From positions 19,371 to 83,370 of the forward strand of contig NZ_JAERRL010000020.1 in assembly GCF_016741785.1 (NCBI RefSeq): a stretch of 64,000 nt of DNA, in the 5' to 3' direction. The number at the start of each line of letters is the position of its first letter. Within the stretch, counting starts at the first letter, position 1. Under the pieces are notes generated by a model, which saw only the letters and a list, made by a program, of their open reading frames with translations, ran no database searches and was not told the DNA's origin. The translations under genes and the position numbers were made by a program. The stretch is from Streptomyces sp. 7-21 (lineage in GTDB: Bacteria; Actinomycetota; Actinomycetes; Streptomycetales; Streptomycetaceae). This document shows positions 51,896 to 61,680 of the stretch, one piece after another.

Positions 51896-54058
51896 CTAGA
51901 CGGCCTGCGGCAGCCGCTCGGGCGGGCCCGGCCTGGCGTAGTACCAGCCCTGCGCCGTGTCGCACCCCAGCTCCCGCAGCTGGGACGCCTGCGAGGAGGT
52001 CTCCACGCCCTCGACCGTCACCGACAGCTGGAGGGTGTGCGCCAGCGAGACGATGCCCTCCACGATCTTCAGGTCGACCGGGTCCGCCGGCTCCTGCTGG
52101 AGCCCTTCGGTGAAGGAACGGTCCAGCTTGAGCGTGCTGGCGGGCAGGTGGCGGAGGTTGGCCAGGTTCGAGTAGCCGGTGCCGAAGTCGTCCAGGGCGA
52201 TGCCCACGCCCAGGTCCGCCAGCTCGCGCAGCGGTTTGAGCTCCTGCTCGTCCGCCTGGATCATCGCCGTCTCCGTCACCTCCAGGCACAGCGCGTCCGG
52301 CGGCAGCCCGGCCTCCTCCAGCACCGTGACGGTGTCCTCGACCAGGTCCGGATGGTGGAGCTGGCGGGGCGAGAGGTTGACGTTGATCTTCAGCGGGCGG
52401 TGGCCCCCGATCCGGCTGACCTGCCACCGGCGGGCCTGGCGCACCGCTTCCTGGAGCACCCAGCGGCCCAGCGGCACGATCAGCCCGGTGTGCTCGGCGA
52501 GCGGGATGAACCGGTCGGGGCCCAGCACGCCGTGGCGCGGATGGCTCCACCGCACCAGCGCCTCGGCGCCCTCCAGGCTGCCGTCCTCCATCTTCACCAG
52601 CGGCTGGTACTCGATGAAGAACTCGCAGCCCCGCAGCGCGGCGGGCAGGTGGTGCGTGAGGTGGTGGCGGCTGATGGCGCGCGCGTCGGCGTCGGGGTCG
52701 GCCAGCACGTACCGGTTGCCGCCCTCCGCCTTGGCGCGGTACATCGTGATGTCCGCGCTGCGCAGCACCTCCGCCGAGGTGAGGTCCTTGGCTGGGCCCT
52801 CGACCACGCCGATGCTGGCGCGCACCATCAGCTCGCGCTCCCCGACGGAGACGGGCGTGGACAGCGCGTCCAGGGCGCGCTCGGCCAGCGCCGTCACGGC
52901 GGCGGGCGAGGACGGGTTGGTCACCAGGGCCACGAACTCGTCGCCGCCGATGCGGGCGAGCATCTGGCCGGGGCCCGAGGCACAGGCCTGGAGCCGCTCG
53001 GCGACCCCGATCAGCAGCTGGTCGCCCATGGCGTGCCCCAGGCTGTCGTTGACCGCCTTGAAACCGTCAAGGTCCAGGTAGCACAGGCCGATCCGGGAGC
53101 AGCCGGAGCCGGGGGCGAGGGCCTGTTCGAGCCGCTCGAAGAAGAACGAGCGGTTGGGCAGGTCGGTCAGCGCGTCGTGGGTCGCCTGGTAGCGCAGCCG
53201 CAGGTTCAGCAGGCGGCGCTCCGAGATGTCCTCCAGCATCGCCAGCATGTACCGCGGGTTGCCCTCGGCGTCGCGCAGCAGCGAGACCGTCAGGTTGGTC
53301 CACAGCACCGTGCCGTCGGGCCGGGCGTAGGGCTTCTCGACCTGGTAGTGGTCCCGCTCGCCGTTCATCAGCTCCCGCTGCATGCGCCACACCTCGGGGG
53401 AGTCGTCCGGGTGCGTCCACTCCAGGACGTTGCGGCTGCGGACCCGGCTGGCGCTGCCGAACATGCGGCCCAGGGCGCTGTTGACATCGAGGATGTTGCC
53501 CGCCATGTCGGCGATGCCGATACCGAGCGCCGCGTCCTTGAACACCGCCCGGAAGCGGGTCTCGCTCTCGTGGAGCGCGCGGGCGATCTCGGTCTGGGCG
53601 TCGAGCGCCGCGCGGGAGAGCGCCTCCTGCTCCTTGCGGGTGCGTTCGCGCAGCGCCTGGGCGAAGCCCTCGGCGAGCGCGTGCTGGAGCCGCACGCACC
53701 GGTTGCGGGCCCGGTCCTGGCCGAGCGCGGCGTCGGCTCCGCAGCTGGCCGCCAGGCGGGTGTCGAGGACCTCAAGCACCCGGGGCAGGATCTCGGGTGC
53801 GGTGCAGTGGGCCCGCACCAGCTCCTGGCCGACGGCGTGTCCGGGGGAGGGGTCGAACGGGTCGGCGCGCAGCGCTGAGGCGAGGCGCCCGGCGAGCGCC
53901 GTGAGCAGGTCCTTGAACTCCGCGCGGGTCATCGAGGTGGCCGTGCCGGGGTAGACCGCGCGGCACCACGTCTCGGCGAAGGCCGCGAGGCGGTCCGGCG
54001 TCTCGCCGTGGCAGCCGTCGCCGGGATGCGCGGGCGGCTGGGTTGCGGATGAAGTCAC
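51896..54058 (-). CDS. PAS-GGDEF-EAL bifunctional cyclic-di-GMP protein
   Basis: 720 residues from GTG 54058, which overlaps the upstream methyltransferase stop (GTGA). Domains: a helical N-terminal region (~1-165), PAS (~170-290; RFRAVFKDAALGIGIADMAG), GGDEF (~300-465; ARIGGDEFVALVTNP, intact active site at ~371) and EAL (~480-720; LEGAEALVRWSHPRHG, then IALDDFGTGYSNLANL loop). No membrane segment, so cytosolic. Both catalytic motifs are intact, so it may make or break c-di-GMP, which controls development through BldD in Streptomyces. It resembles CdgA/RmdA-type proteins, but which one is not decided. Confidence 0.93.
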   Translation of the reverse strand: MTSSATQPPAHPGDGCHGETPDRLAAFAETWCRAVYPGTATSMTRAEFKDLLTALAGRLASALRADPFDPSPGHAVGQELVRAHCTAPEILPRVLEVLDTRLAASCGADAALGQDRARNRCVRLQHALAEGFAQALRERTRKEQEALSRAALDAQTEIARALHESETRFRAVFKDAALGIGIADMAGNILDVNSALGRMFGSASRVRSRNVLEWTHPDDSPEVWRMQRELMNGERDHYQVEKPYARPDGTVLWTNLTVSLLRDAEGNPRYMLAMLEDISERRLLNLRLRYQATHDALTDLPNRSFFFERLEQALAPGSGCSRIGLCYLDLDGFKAVNDSLGHAMGDQLLIGVAERLQACASGPGQMLARIGGDEFVALVTNPSSPAAVTALAERALDALSTPVSVGERELMVRASIGVVEGPAKDLTSAEVLRSADITMYRAKAEGGNRYVLADPDADARAISRHHLTHHLPAALRGCEFFIEYQPLVKMEDGSLEGAEALVRWSHPRHGVLGPDRFIPLAEHTGLIVPLGRWVLQEAVRQARRWQVSRIGGHRPLKINVNLSPRQLHHPDLVEDTVTVLEEAGLPPDALCLEVTETAMIQADEQELKPLRELADLGVGIALDDFGTGYSNLANLRHLPASTLKLDRSFTEGLQQEPADPVDLKIVEGIVSLAHTLQLSVTVEGVETSSQASQLRELGCDTAQGWYYARPGPPERLPQAV

Positions 54059-54864
54059 GCCTTGCGCCCTACTCCCGCCAACCCGTTGAAGACCACGGGA
54101 TCCTCGTCCTCGAGCGGGCTCTCGGGGCGCCACTCGGGGGGCGTGACCAGGCCCGGCTCCACGAGCGTGAAGCCCTCGAAGAAGCGCGCGATGTCGTCGC
54201 GGGACCGCAGTTCCAGGGTGGAGCCGCCGCGCCGGTAGACGTCGGTGACGGCGGCGCCCCGCTTGCGCGTGCCGGGATCGGATGCCGCGGCGTGGGTGAT
54301 GACCAGGTAGCTGCCGGGGGCCAGCGCCTGGCGGTACTCGGCGAGCACCTCGTACGGCCGGTCCTCGTCCCGCATGAAGTGCAGCAGCGCGACCAGCAGC
54401 AGGGCCACGGGGCGGTCGAGGTCGAGCAGCCGGGAGACGGGCTCGCTGTCCAGGATGGAGCGGGGCTCGAGGAAGTCACCCGCGACGACGCCGGTGCGGG
54501 GATCGTCGCCGAGCACCGATTTGCTGTGGGCGACGGCGACCGGGTCGTTGTCGACGTAGACGACGCGCGCCTGGTCGCTGGCTTCCTGCGCGATCTCGTG
54601 GACGTTGCCGAACGTGGGGATGCCGGAGCCGATGTCCAGGAACTGGGTGATGCCCTGGGATATCAGGTACCGCACGGCACGGCGCATGAAGGCGCGATTG
54701 GCCTGCATGACCTTGGGGAGCCCGGGGAACACCGCCATGGCCTTCCTGGCGGCCTCCCGGTCCACCTCGAAATTGTGTGAGCCTCCGAGGTAGTAGTCGT
54801 ACATGCGGGAAACGCTCGGCACGGAAAGATCGATTCCCGGCGGCGCCCAGGCGGGTCGTTCCAC
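54055..54864 (-). CDS. S-adenosylmethionine-dependent methyltransferase (PF04672, DUF574)
   Basis: 269 residues of the Streptomyces-expanded SAM methyltransferase group. Typical N-terminus VPSVSRMYDYYLGGSHNFEV, AFMRRAVRYLISQGITQFLD, then the SAM motif LDIGSGIPTFGNVHEIAQ and VYVDNDPVAVAHSK; RPVALLLVALLHFMRDEDRP and YRRGGSTLELRSRDDIARFF complete it. Substrate unknown for the whole family. Starts at ATG 54864 and is coupled to the c-di-GMP gene downstream, an unusual pairing. Confidence 0.9.
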   Translation of the reverse strand: MERPAWAPPGIDLSVPSVSRMYDYYLGGSHNFEVDREAARKAMAVFPGLPKVMQANRAFMRRAVRYLISQGITQFLDIGSGIPTFGNVHEIAQEASDQARVVYVDNDPVAVAHSKSVLGDDPRTGVVAGDFLEPRSILDSEPVSRLLDLDRPVALLLVALLHFMRDEDRPYEVLAEYRQALAPGSYLVITHAAASDPGTRKRGAAVTDVYRRGGSTLELRSRDDIARFFEGFTLVEPGLVTPPEWRPESPLEDEDPVVFNGLAGVGRKA

Positions 54865-55057
54865 GGCGTCTCCAATGTTCCCTGCATATGCGCGAATTGG
54901 CCCCCCGGTGCTTGAGGGTACTGATCCACCGCTTGGTCTGGGAAGGAAATGGAGGCGGGGCGTCCGTTTCGTGGGATGCTATCGAGCGGTCTGTCCCGAT
55001 CATCCCGTCCGCCGGACCGGCGAGAACAAGCCACGACCGCCTGGATTCGGTCACGTG

Positions 55058-56356
55058 TCAGAGTGAGACGCCTTTTTCCCGCAGGTACGCCACCGGGTCG
55101 ATGTCGGAGCCGAATGAGGGCGCGGTGCGGATCTCGAAGTGCAGATGCGGGCCGGTGGAGTTACCGGTGGAGCCCGAACGCCCGATCCGCTGCCCGCTGG
55201 TGACGGGCTGTCCCTCGGAGACGGAGATCGCCGAGAGGTGAGCATACTGGCTGTACGTGCCGTCCGGGTGCGCGATGATCACCTCGTACCCGTAGGAGCC
55301 GGCCCAGCCCGCGGAGACGACCTCGCCCGCGGTCACCGCCCTGACCGACGTGCCGGTGGGCACCGGGAAGTCGGTGCCGGTGTGGTAGCCGAGGGACCAG
55401 GAGCCGCCCGTCGCGCGGTACGGCGTGCCGATCGCGGCGTCCACCGGGGCGGTGTAGGCGGCGGACTGGCCGCCGTTGTCCGCCGAGCGCTGTGAGCCGC
55501 CGCCCCGCTCGGAGCCGGACGACTCCCGCTCCTGGCCGCGGTCCCGGTCCTGCTCGCGGTCCTGCTCGCGATCACTGTCCCGCTGGCCGGAGCCGCCGCC
55601 GTTCTGGGAGGAACGCCGGCTGCCCTGGCTGCTGGCGCTCTCGCCGCGGTCCCGCTCGTCCTCCGCCCCGGACGGGCGCAGGCTGAGCCGCTGGCCCGGG
55701 AAGATCAGGTCGGGGTCGGCGCCCACGACCTCCCGGTTGATCTCGTACAGCGACCGCCAGCCGCCCGGGACCCGCTTTTCGGCCGCGATGCCGGACAGCG
55801 TGTCGCCGCTGACCACCTCGTAGGTGTCCGGGCCGCCGCCGCTCTGCCGGGGCCGGGCCGTGTCCGAGGCGGGAGCGGACGCCTGCCGCGCCCCGGTGCC
55901 GTCCGCGCCGTCGTCCCGGTCCGCTGCCGGTTCGCTGTCCGCCGCCGGGCCGCCGGGGTCGACGTCGGGCGCGGGCCCGCCCCGGGTGAGCCCCGCCACC
56001 GACGAGCAGGTCGGCCACGCCTGCGGGCCCTGGCCGGCCAGGACCTCCTCGGCGACCGCGATCTGCTGGTCCCTGGTGGCGAGGTCGGCGCGGGGCGCGT
56101 ACTGGGTGCCGCCGAACGCCTCCCACGTGCTCTGCTGGAACTGGAGCCCGCCGAAGAAGCCGTTCCCGGTGTTGATGTTCCAGTCGCCGCCGCTCTCGCA
56201 CTCGGCGACCGCCTCCCAGGTGTCCACGGACGCGGCGCTGGCCGAGCTGGCGCCGATCAGCGGGATGGCCAGCCCCGCGCCGCTGGCCGTCACGCTGAGC
56301 GAAGCGCGCGAGACCGCGCTGGGCTTGTAGCGGCGGTGGCGTCCACGAGCGGTCAT
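55058..56356 (-). CDS. Secreted cell-wall hydrolase: Rpf-like, LysM and M23 peptidase domains
   Basis: 432 residues. A basic start and hydrophobic segment SGAGLAIPLIGASSASAA give a signal peptide. Domain 1 (~45-120): Rpf/transglycosylase fold, VAECESGGDWNINTGNGFFG with catalytic Glu54. Domain 2 (~178-226): LysM, YEVVSGDTLSGIAAEKRVPG. A charged linker rich in Glu/Asp/Arg/Ser (~230-300). Domain 3 (~310-430): M23 metallopeptidase with HTGTDFPVP and GPHLHFEIRT (His-x-His) and HPDGTYSQYAHLS. It should bind and cut both glycan and peptide parts of peptidoglycan, as resuscitation-promoting factors do in spore germination. No c-di-AMP riboswitch was recognised in the leader. Confidence 0.92.
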   Translation of the reverse strand: MTARGRHRRYKPSAVSRASLSVTASGAGLAIPLIGASSASAASVDTWEAVAECESGGDWNINTGNGFFGGLQFQQSTWEAFGGTQYAPRADLATRDQQIAVAEEVLAGQGPQAWPTCSSVAGLTRGGPAPDVDPGGPAADSEPAADRDDGADGTGARQASAPASDTARPRQSGGGPDTYEVVSGDTLSGIAAEKRVPGGWRSLYEINREVVGADPDLIFPGQRLSLRPSGAEDERDRGESASSQGSRRSSQNGGGSGQRDSDREQDREQDRDRGQERESSGSERGGGSQRSADNGGQSAAYTAPVDAAIGTPYRATGGSWSLGYHTGTDFPVPTGTSVRAVTAGEVVSAGWAGSYGYEVIIAHPDGTYSQYAHLSAISVSEGQPVTSGQRIGRSGSTGNSTGPHLHFEIRTAPSFGSDIDPVAYLREKGVSL

Positions 56357-56502
56357 GCGGGTCCCTCCCCGGGCCGGCTGATCCAGCGTGCCGCACGATG
56401 CGGTGTCAACTTATGTCGTGATCATGGGAGTTGTGCGGCGGATCAACCATATGGCCGCGCTCTCGCGCCCCACAAGAGAGCCTGAGTCCCGGCAGGGGGC
56501 GC

Positions 56503-57351
56503 TCAGGGGGCGGGTTGGCGCACCGCCTCGGCGGGCGCGCGCCGGGGCGGGTCGCCCGCGGGCACGGCCCCGGCGCGCACCGGCGGGTCCTCGGGCGCGG
56601 AGGGCAGCGCGGGCCGCACCATCAGCAGCACGCCGGCCAGCAGCAGGCTGGCGACGATGCCGTCCATCCAGTAGTGGTGCCCGGTGCTGACCACCGCGAC
56701 CAGGGTGATCCCCGGGTGCAGCAGCCACAGCCAGCGCCACCTGCTGCGCGTGGCGACGATCAGCCCGATCGCGATCACCAGCGCCCAGCCGACGTGGAGC
56801 GAGGGCATGGCCGCGAACTGGTTGGCCATGGAGTCCGGCTCAGGCTTGCCGTAGACGGCGGGCCCGTAGACCACGCCGGTGTCGACCATGCCGGTCGCCC
56901 TGAACAGCCGGGGCGGCGCCAGCGGCACCAGCAGATGGAGGATGAGCGCGGCGCCGGTCAGCCAGGTGAGGACCCACCGGATCCACACGTAGTAGCCGGG
57001 CCGCCGCCAGTACATCCAGGCGAGGAACAGCACGGTCGCCGGGAAGTGCACGGTGGCGTAGTAGACGTTGATCGCCCGTATCAGCGGCTCGGCCTGGAGC
57101 AGCAGAGTCTGCACGTCCGCCTCGCTGGGCAGCCGCAGCGCCCGCTCCAGGCCCCAGATGAAGTCAGCGTTGTCGTAGGCGTCGGTGAACTGCCCGTTCG
57201 CGACGCGCCGGCCGAGCTTGTAGGTCAGGTAGATCACCGAGACCAGCAGCAGCTCTCTGACCAGCGGCGGCCGTCCCGAGGCGGATGGCTGCTCCCGCAG
57301 CCGCCGCAGCAGGCCGTGCCACAGCACACCAGCGCTTCGCATACGCAGCAT
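56503..57351 (-). CDS. PAP2-superfamily membrane phosphatase (inositol phosphorylceramide synthase-like)
   Basis: 282 residues, about six membrane segments (LVRELLLVSVIYLTYKLG, YATVHFPATVLFLAWMYW, WLTGAALILHLLVPLAPP, VGWALVIAIGLIVATRS and others). The PAP2_3 motifs are MPSLHVGWA and VSTGHHYWMDGIVASL, matching the S-L-H and G-H-x4-D catalytic residues. The C-terminal tail (PSAPEDPPVRAGAVPAGDPP) is disordered. It may act on lipid phosphates or transfer phospho-headgroups. The start may be ATG 57351 or ATG 57342. Confidence 0.85.
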   Translation of the reverse strand: MLRMRSAGVLWHGLLRRLREQPSASGRPPLVRELLLVSVIYLTYKLGRRVANGQFTDAYDNADFIWGLERALRLPSEADVQTLLLQAEPLIRAINVYYATVHFPATVLFLAWMYWRRPGYYVWIRWVLTWLTGAALILHLLVPLAPPRLFRATGMVDTGVVYGPAVYGKPEPDSMANQFAAMPSLHVGWALVIAIGLIVATRSRWRWLWLLHPGITLVAVVSTGHHYWMDGIVASLLLAGVLLMVRPALPSAPEDPPVRAGAVPAGDPPRRAPAEAVRQPAP

Positions 57352-57390
57352 TCCCGAAAGGCAGGATCGACGGACCGCGGCTCGAAGGGC

Positions 57391-57415
57391 GGACGGATAC
57401 CCCGCTCATCCGTCC
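57391..57415. repeat. Inverted repeat upstream of the PAP2 gene
   Basis: GGACGGAT (57391-57398) pairs with ATCCGTCC (57408-57415) over a nine-base loop, and flanking GAAGG/CTTC can extend it. It lies 40 bases before the PAP2 start and 160 bases beyond the gntK end, so it could be a leader hairpin or a terminator of gntK transcripts. Confidence 0.4.
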
Positions 57416-57576
57416 TTCGGTGTCATTCCTCGTGCTTGATTACCGAGTCTACGGCGGGCCGGCGACGGGGCGCATGCCGATTCGGCCGGGATGCGGCCAC
57501 AGCGGGGGAGCCCTGCGGGCGCGCCCGGTGCAACCGTGAAGCGAACGGGCCCGGGAAACACCTGGGGCACCTGGGC

Positions 57577-58092
57577 TCAGGCCGCCGGGATCACCCTGGC
57601 GGCCGCTTCGGCCAGCTGCTCCGGCGCCGGGCCCACGTCCAGCGCCGCGCCGGCCTCGTCCGCCTGGAGCGGCTCAAGCGTCTCCAGCTGCGAGCGCAGC
57701 AGCGCGGGCGGCATGAAGTGCCCCTTGCGCGCCTTCATCCGGGAGCCGATCAGCTCCTCGGAGCCGGTCAGGTGCAGGAAGAAAACCCCGGGCGAGGCCT
57801 CACGCAGCTTGTCGCGGTAGACGCGCCGGAGCGCCGAGCACGTCACGACGCCGCCGCTGCCGGCCTCGTCGCGCTCCCGCAGCCAGCGCCCTATCGCCTC
57901 CAGCCACGGCCAGCGGTCCTCGTCCTGGAGCGGGATGCCGGCGGACATCTTCTCGATGTTCGCCCGGGGGTGGAAGTCGTCCGCTTCCGCGAACGGCACG
58001 CGCAGCCGGTCGGCCAGCAGCCGGGCGACGGTCGTCTTGCCGACACCGGAGACGCCCATGACGACGACGGTGGGAGGGGCCGTGGGAGACAT
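57577..58092 (-). CDS. gntK: Gluconokinase
   Basis: 171 residues, P-loop kinase phosphorylating D-gluconate for the pentose phosphate pathway. VVVMGVSGVGKTTVARLLAD carries the Walker A, PFAEADDFHPRANIEKMSAG the substrate loop, and ALRRVYRDKLREAS and KARKGHFMPPALLRSQLETL are GntK signatures. Normal length. Alone, without gntR or gntP beside it; an inverted repeat overlaps its leader (58101-58116). Confidence 0.94.
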   Translation of the reverse strand: MSPTAPPTVVVMGVSGVGKTTVARLLADRLRVPFAEADDFHPRANIEKMSAGIPLQDEDRWPWLEAIGRWLRERDEAGSGGVVTCSALRRVYRDKLREASPGVFFLHLTGSEELIGSRMKARKGHFMPPALLRSQLETLEPLQADEAGAALDVGPAPEQLAEAAARVIPAA

Positions 58093-58100
58093 GCCCCCAC

Positions 58101-58116
58101 TATCGGTCCAACGATA
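58101..58116. promoter_or_regulatory. Candidate GntR-type operator before gntK
   Basis: TATCGGTCCAACGATA on the plus strand, arms TATCG/CGATA around six bases; on the gntK strand it reads TATCGTTGGACCGATA, one position off the FadR-type GntR pattern TNGTNNNACNA. It lies 9 bases ahead of the gntK start, where a bound repressor would block transcription. Confidence 0.5.
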
Positions 58117-58196
58117 TGACTTCTCCAAATAAACCTGCGGGGCGCGTGGGGAGTCATCTACTACAGTGACGTCAAGCGTGCCCAGGAGGACCCCAC

Positions 58197-59435
58197 GTGA
58201 CGAGTTCCTCGTCGTCTCCCGCACCCACCCCCTCTGACCAGCCCGCTGGCCAGACCTCCGGCCAGCCCGCCGCGGCAGCCCCGCGCGGCTGGCGGGCGCG
58301 GTGGCCGCGGCCGGCGGCCTTCGGCGCCGAGCCCGCGGGGGAGCGCCTGGAGCGCGTGCGGCGCTCGCCGCAGTTCCGCGGCGGGGCCTTCCGCAACGAG
58401 CGGCCCACCCGCACCATGACCCCCGGCGCCATGCTGTCGATGCTGCCGCAGCTGCTGCGCCGCGCCGACCGCGTCCGGCGGGCGCCCGCCGCGCCGCCGC
58501 CGCTGGTGCGGCCCGCCGCCGCGGCACCCGGCGCCGCCGCCCCGGCGAGCGGCCTGCGGCTGACGTGGCTGGGCCACGCCACCGTCCTCGCCGAGATCGA
58601 CGGGCACCGCGTCCTGTTCGACCCCGTCTTCGGCACGCGGTGCTCCCCGTTCACCTTCGCCGGGCCGAAGCGGCTGCACCCGGTGCCGGTGCCGCTGGCC
58701 GACCTGCTGCCGCTGGACGCCGTCGTCATCTCCCACGACCACTACGACCACCTCGACCTGCCCACCGTCCGGGCGCTGGCCGGCACGGACACCGTCTTCG
58801 CCGTGCCGCTGGGCGTCGGCGCCCACCTGGAGCGCTGGGGCGTGCCGCCCGCCCGGCTGCGCGAGCTGGACTGGCACGAATCGGCGCGCGTCGGCGGCCT
58901 GACGCTCACGGCCACCCCCGGGCAGCACTTCTGCGGCCGCGGCCTGCGCAACCACGCCAGGACGCTGTGGGCCTCCTGGGTGGTGGCCGGGCCCCGGCAC
59001 CGCGTCTTCCACAGCGGCGACACCGGTTACTTCCCCGGCTTCGCCGCCATCGGCAGCGACCACGGCCCGTTCGACGCGACGATGATGCAGATCGGGGCCT
59101 ACGACACCCGGTACTGGCCGGACGTCCACATGACGCCGGAGGAAGGCGTCCGCGCCCACACCGACCTCTCCCAGGGCAGCCCGGCGGGCGTGATGCTGCC
59201 GATCCACTGGGGCACCTTCAACCTCGCGCTGCACCCCTGGGAGGAGCCGGCGGAACGCACCGTGCGCGCCGCCGCCGAGGCGGGCGTGGCGGTCGCGCTG
59301 CCGCGCCTGGGTGAGTCGTTCGAGCCCGGCGGCGACGTGCCCGCCGCGCCGTGGTGGCAGGCCGTCGCCGTCCGGCCCGCCGCGGGGCCGGCCCGCGCGG
59401 ACAAGCCGCTCAGCGCGCGCCCCGCCGACGGCTGA
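58197..59435 (+). CDS. Metallo-beta-lactamase-fold hydrolase (NAPE-PLD/UlaG-like)
   Basis: 412 residues. After a ~120-residue basic, Pro/Ala-rich N-terminal part (with RSPQFRGGAFRNERPTRTM, typical of this NAPE-PLD-like group), the domain starts LRLTWLGHATVLAEIDGHRV. Metal ligands are in VVISHDHYDHLDLPT (H-x-H-x-D-H), RVFHSGDTGYFPGF (Asp) and VMLPIHWGTFNLAL (His). Such enzymes act on phospholipid-like or ascorbate-like esters; the exact substrate is unknown. GTG 58197 has AGGAGGA seven bases ahead. Diverges from gntK. Confidence 0.9.
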   Translation: MTSSSSSPAPTPSDQPAGQTSGQPAAAAPRGWRARWPRPAAFGAEPAGERLERVRRSPQFRGGAFRNERPTRTMTPGAMLSMLPQLLRRADRVRRAPAAPPPLVRPAAAAPGAAAPASGLRLTWLGHATVLAEIDGHRVLFDPVFGTRCSPFTFAGPKRLHPVPVPLADLLPLDAVVISHDHYDHLDLPTVRALAGTDTVFAVPLGVGAHLERWGVPPARLRELDWHESARVGGLTLTATPGQHFCGRGLRNHARTLWASWVVAGPRHRVFHSGDTGYFPGFAAIGSDHGPFDATMMQIGAYDTRYWPDVHMTPEEGVRAHTDLSQGSPAGVMLPIHWGTFNLALHPWEEPAERTVRAAAEAGVAVALPRLGESFEPGGDVPAAPWWQAVAVRPAAGPARADKPLSARPADG

Positions 59436-59463
59436 CGGCGGGAAAACAGCCCCTCACGTGCGC

Positions 59464-59492
59464 TTGTGCGTGTACAGACACGCCTCTAGGGT
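59464..59492 (+). promoter_or_regulatory. Promoter of the fucose operon
   Basis: TTGTGC (59464-59469) and TAGGGT (59487-59492) with a 17-base spacer; start of transcription expected near 59499, and AGAGG follows five bases before ATG 59528. The spacer is occupied by a palindrome (59468-59483), so this is a repressible promoter. Confidence 0.55.
59468..59483. promoter_or_regulatory. Candidate repressor operator in the fucose promoter
   Basis: GCGTGT-ACAG-ACACGC, six-base arms with a four-base centre, lying exactly between the -35 and -10 elements. A GntR- or LacI-type repressor bound here would exclude RNA polymerase. No regulator gene is adjacent. Confidence 0.55.
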
Positions 59493-59527
59493 GCCGACGA
59501 GCCCCGGCCCAACCACAAGAGGTCCGC

Positions 59528-60882
59528 ATGCCCGCAACACCCCTGCGCATCACCGGCGTCGACACCTACGACATACGCTTCCCGACCTCGCGGGAGCTGG
59601 ACGGGTCCGACGCCATGAACCCCGACCCCGACTACTCCGCCGCCTACGTCATCCTGCACACCGGCCCCGGCGACGGCCCCGAGGGCCACGGCTTCGCCTT
59701 CACCATCGGCCGCGGCAACGACGTCCAGACCGCGGCGATCCAGGCGCTGGCGCCCTACCTGACGGGCCGCGACGCCGACGCGCTGTGCGCCGACCCCGGC
59801 GCCCTGTACCGGGAGCTGACCGGCGACAGCCAGCTGCGGTGGCTGGGCCCCGACAAGGGCGTGATGCACATGGCCATCGGCGCCGTGGTGAACGCCGTGT
59901 GGGACCTGGCCGCCAAGCGCCAGGGCAAGCCGCTGTGGCGGCTGCTGGCCGACGCCGACCCCGAGTGGCTCGCCGGCCAGGCCGACCTGCGCTACCTCGG
60001 CGACGTGCTGACGTACGACCAGGCCGTGGACCTGCTGCGCCGCGGCAAGGACGGCGCCGCCGAGCGCGCCGCCCGCCTCCAGGAGCAGGGCTACCCCGCC
60101 TACACCACCTCCCCGGGCTGGCTCGGCTACTCCGACGAGAAGCTCACCCGCCTGGCCACCCAGGCCGTCGCCGACGGCTTCACCCAGATCAAGCTGAAGG
60201 TCGGTGCCGACCTCGACGACGACATCCGCCGCTTCCGCGCCGCCCGCAAGGCCGTCGGTCCCGGCGTGCGGATCGCCATGGACGCCAACCAGCGCTGGGA
60301 GGTGCCCGAGGCCATCGAGTGGACCCGGGCGCTCGCCGAGTTCGAGCCGTACTGGATCGAGGAGCCCACCAGCCCCGACGACATCCTCGGCCACGCCGCG
60401 ATCCGCCGCGCCGTCGCACCCGTGAAGGTCGCCACCGGCGAGCACGCCCACGGCCGCGTCATGTTCAAGCAGCTGCTCGCCGCCGGGGCCATCGACGTGC
60501 TCCAGCTCGACGCCGCCCGCGTCGGCGGCGTCAACGAGAACCTCGCGATCCTGCTGCTCGCCGCCCGCTTCGGCGTCCCCGTCTGCCCGCACGCCGGCGG
60601 GGTCGGCCTGTGCGAGCTGGTCCAGCACCTCGCGATGTTCGACTACGTGGCGCTCAGCGGCACCACCGACAACCGCGTCCTGGAGTACGTCGACCACCTC
60701 CACGAGCACTTCACCGACCCGGTGCGGATCCAGGCCGGGCACTACGCCGCCCCCACCGCGCCCGGCTTCTCCGCCGCCCTGCGGCCCGAGGCGCTCACCA
60801 CGTACGCCTTCCCCGACGGCACGTTCTGGGCCGCCGAGCGTGCCGCCGGAGAAAACGCCGGAGAAAACGCCGGAGGTGACGC

Positions 60883-60886
<4 letters not shown>
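59528..60886 (+). CDS. L-fuconate dehydratase (enolase superfamily)
   Basis: 452 residues, mandelate racemase/muconate lactonizing enzyme group, close to human ENOSF1-type L-fuconate dehydratase. N-terminal capping domain GVDTYDIRFPTSRELDGSDA; barrel catalytic Lys in FTQIKLKVGADLDDDIRRF (K-x-K), metal ligands in VRIAMDANQRWE and YWIEEPTSPDD and GEHAHGRVMF, and HAGGVGLCELVQHLAMFDY at the end. Dehydrates L-fuconate to 2-keto-3-deoxy-L-fuconate. The C-terminal GENAGENAGG is encoded by a 12-bp repeat. ATG 59528 lies after AGAGG; overlaps the SDR start by ATGA. Confidence 0.93.
60845..60875 (+). repeat. 12-bp tandem repeat carrying ribosome-site-like GGAG copies
   Basis: GCCGGAGAAAAC twice (60845-60856, 60857-60868) then GCCGGAG (60869-60875). 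It encodes GENAGENAGG at the dehydratase C-terminus and holds three GGAG boxes, the last being the ribosome site (GGAGGTGA) of the SDR starting at 60883. Confidence 0.8.
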
Positions 60887-61641
<755 letters not shown>

Positions 61642-61680
61642 CCCGACGAACGACCGGACCCACAGGAAGGCGGCACCACC

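Noticed and set aside
56357..56502. c-di-AMP (ydaO) riboswitch before the Rpf/M23 gene
   Set aside because: Expected for rpf genes, but the conserved blocks were not found in the short leader.
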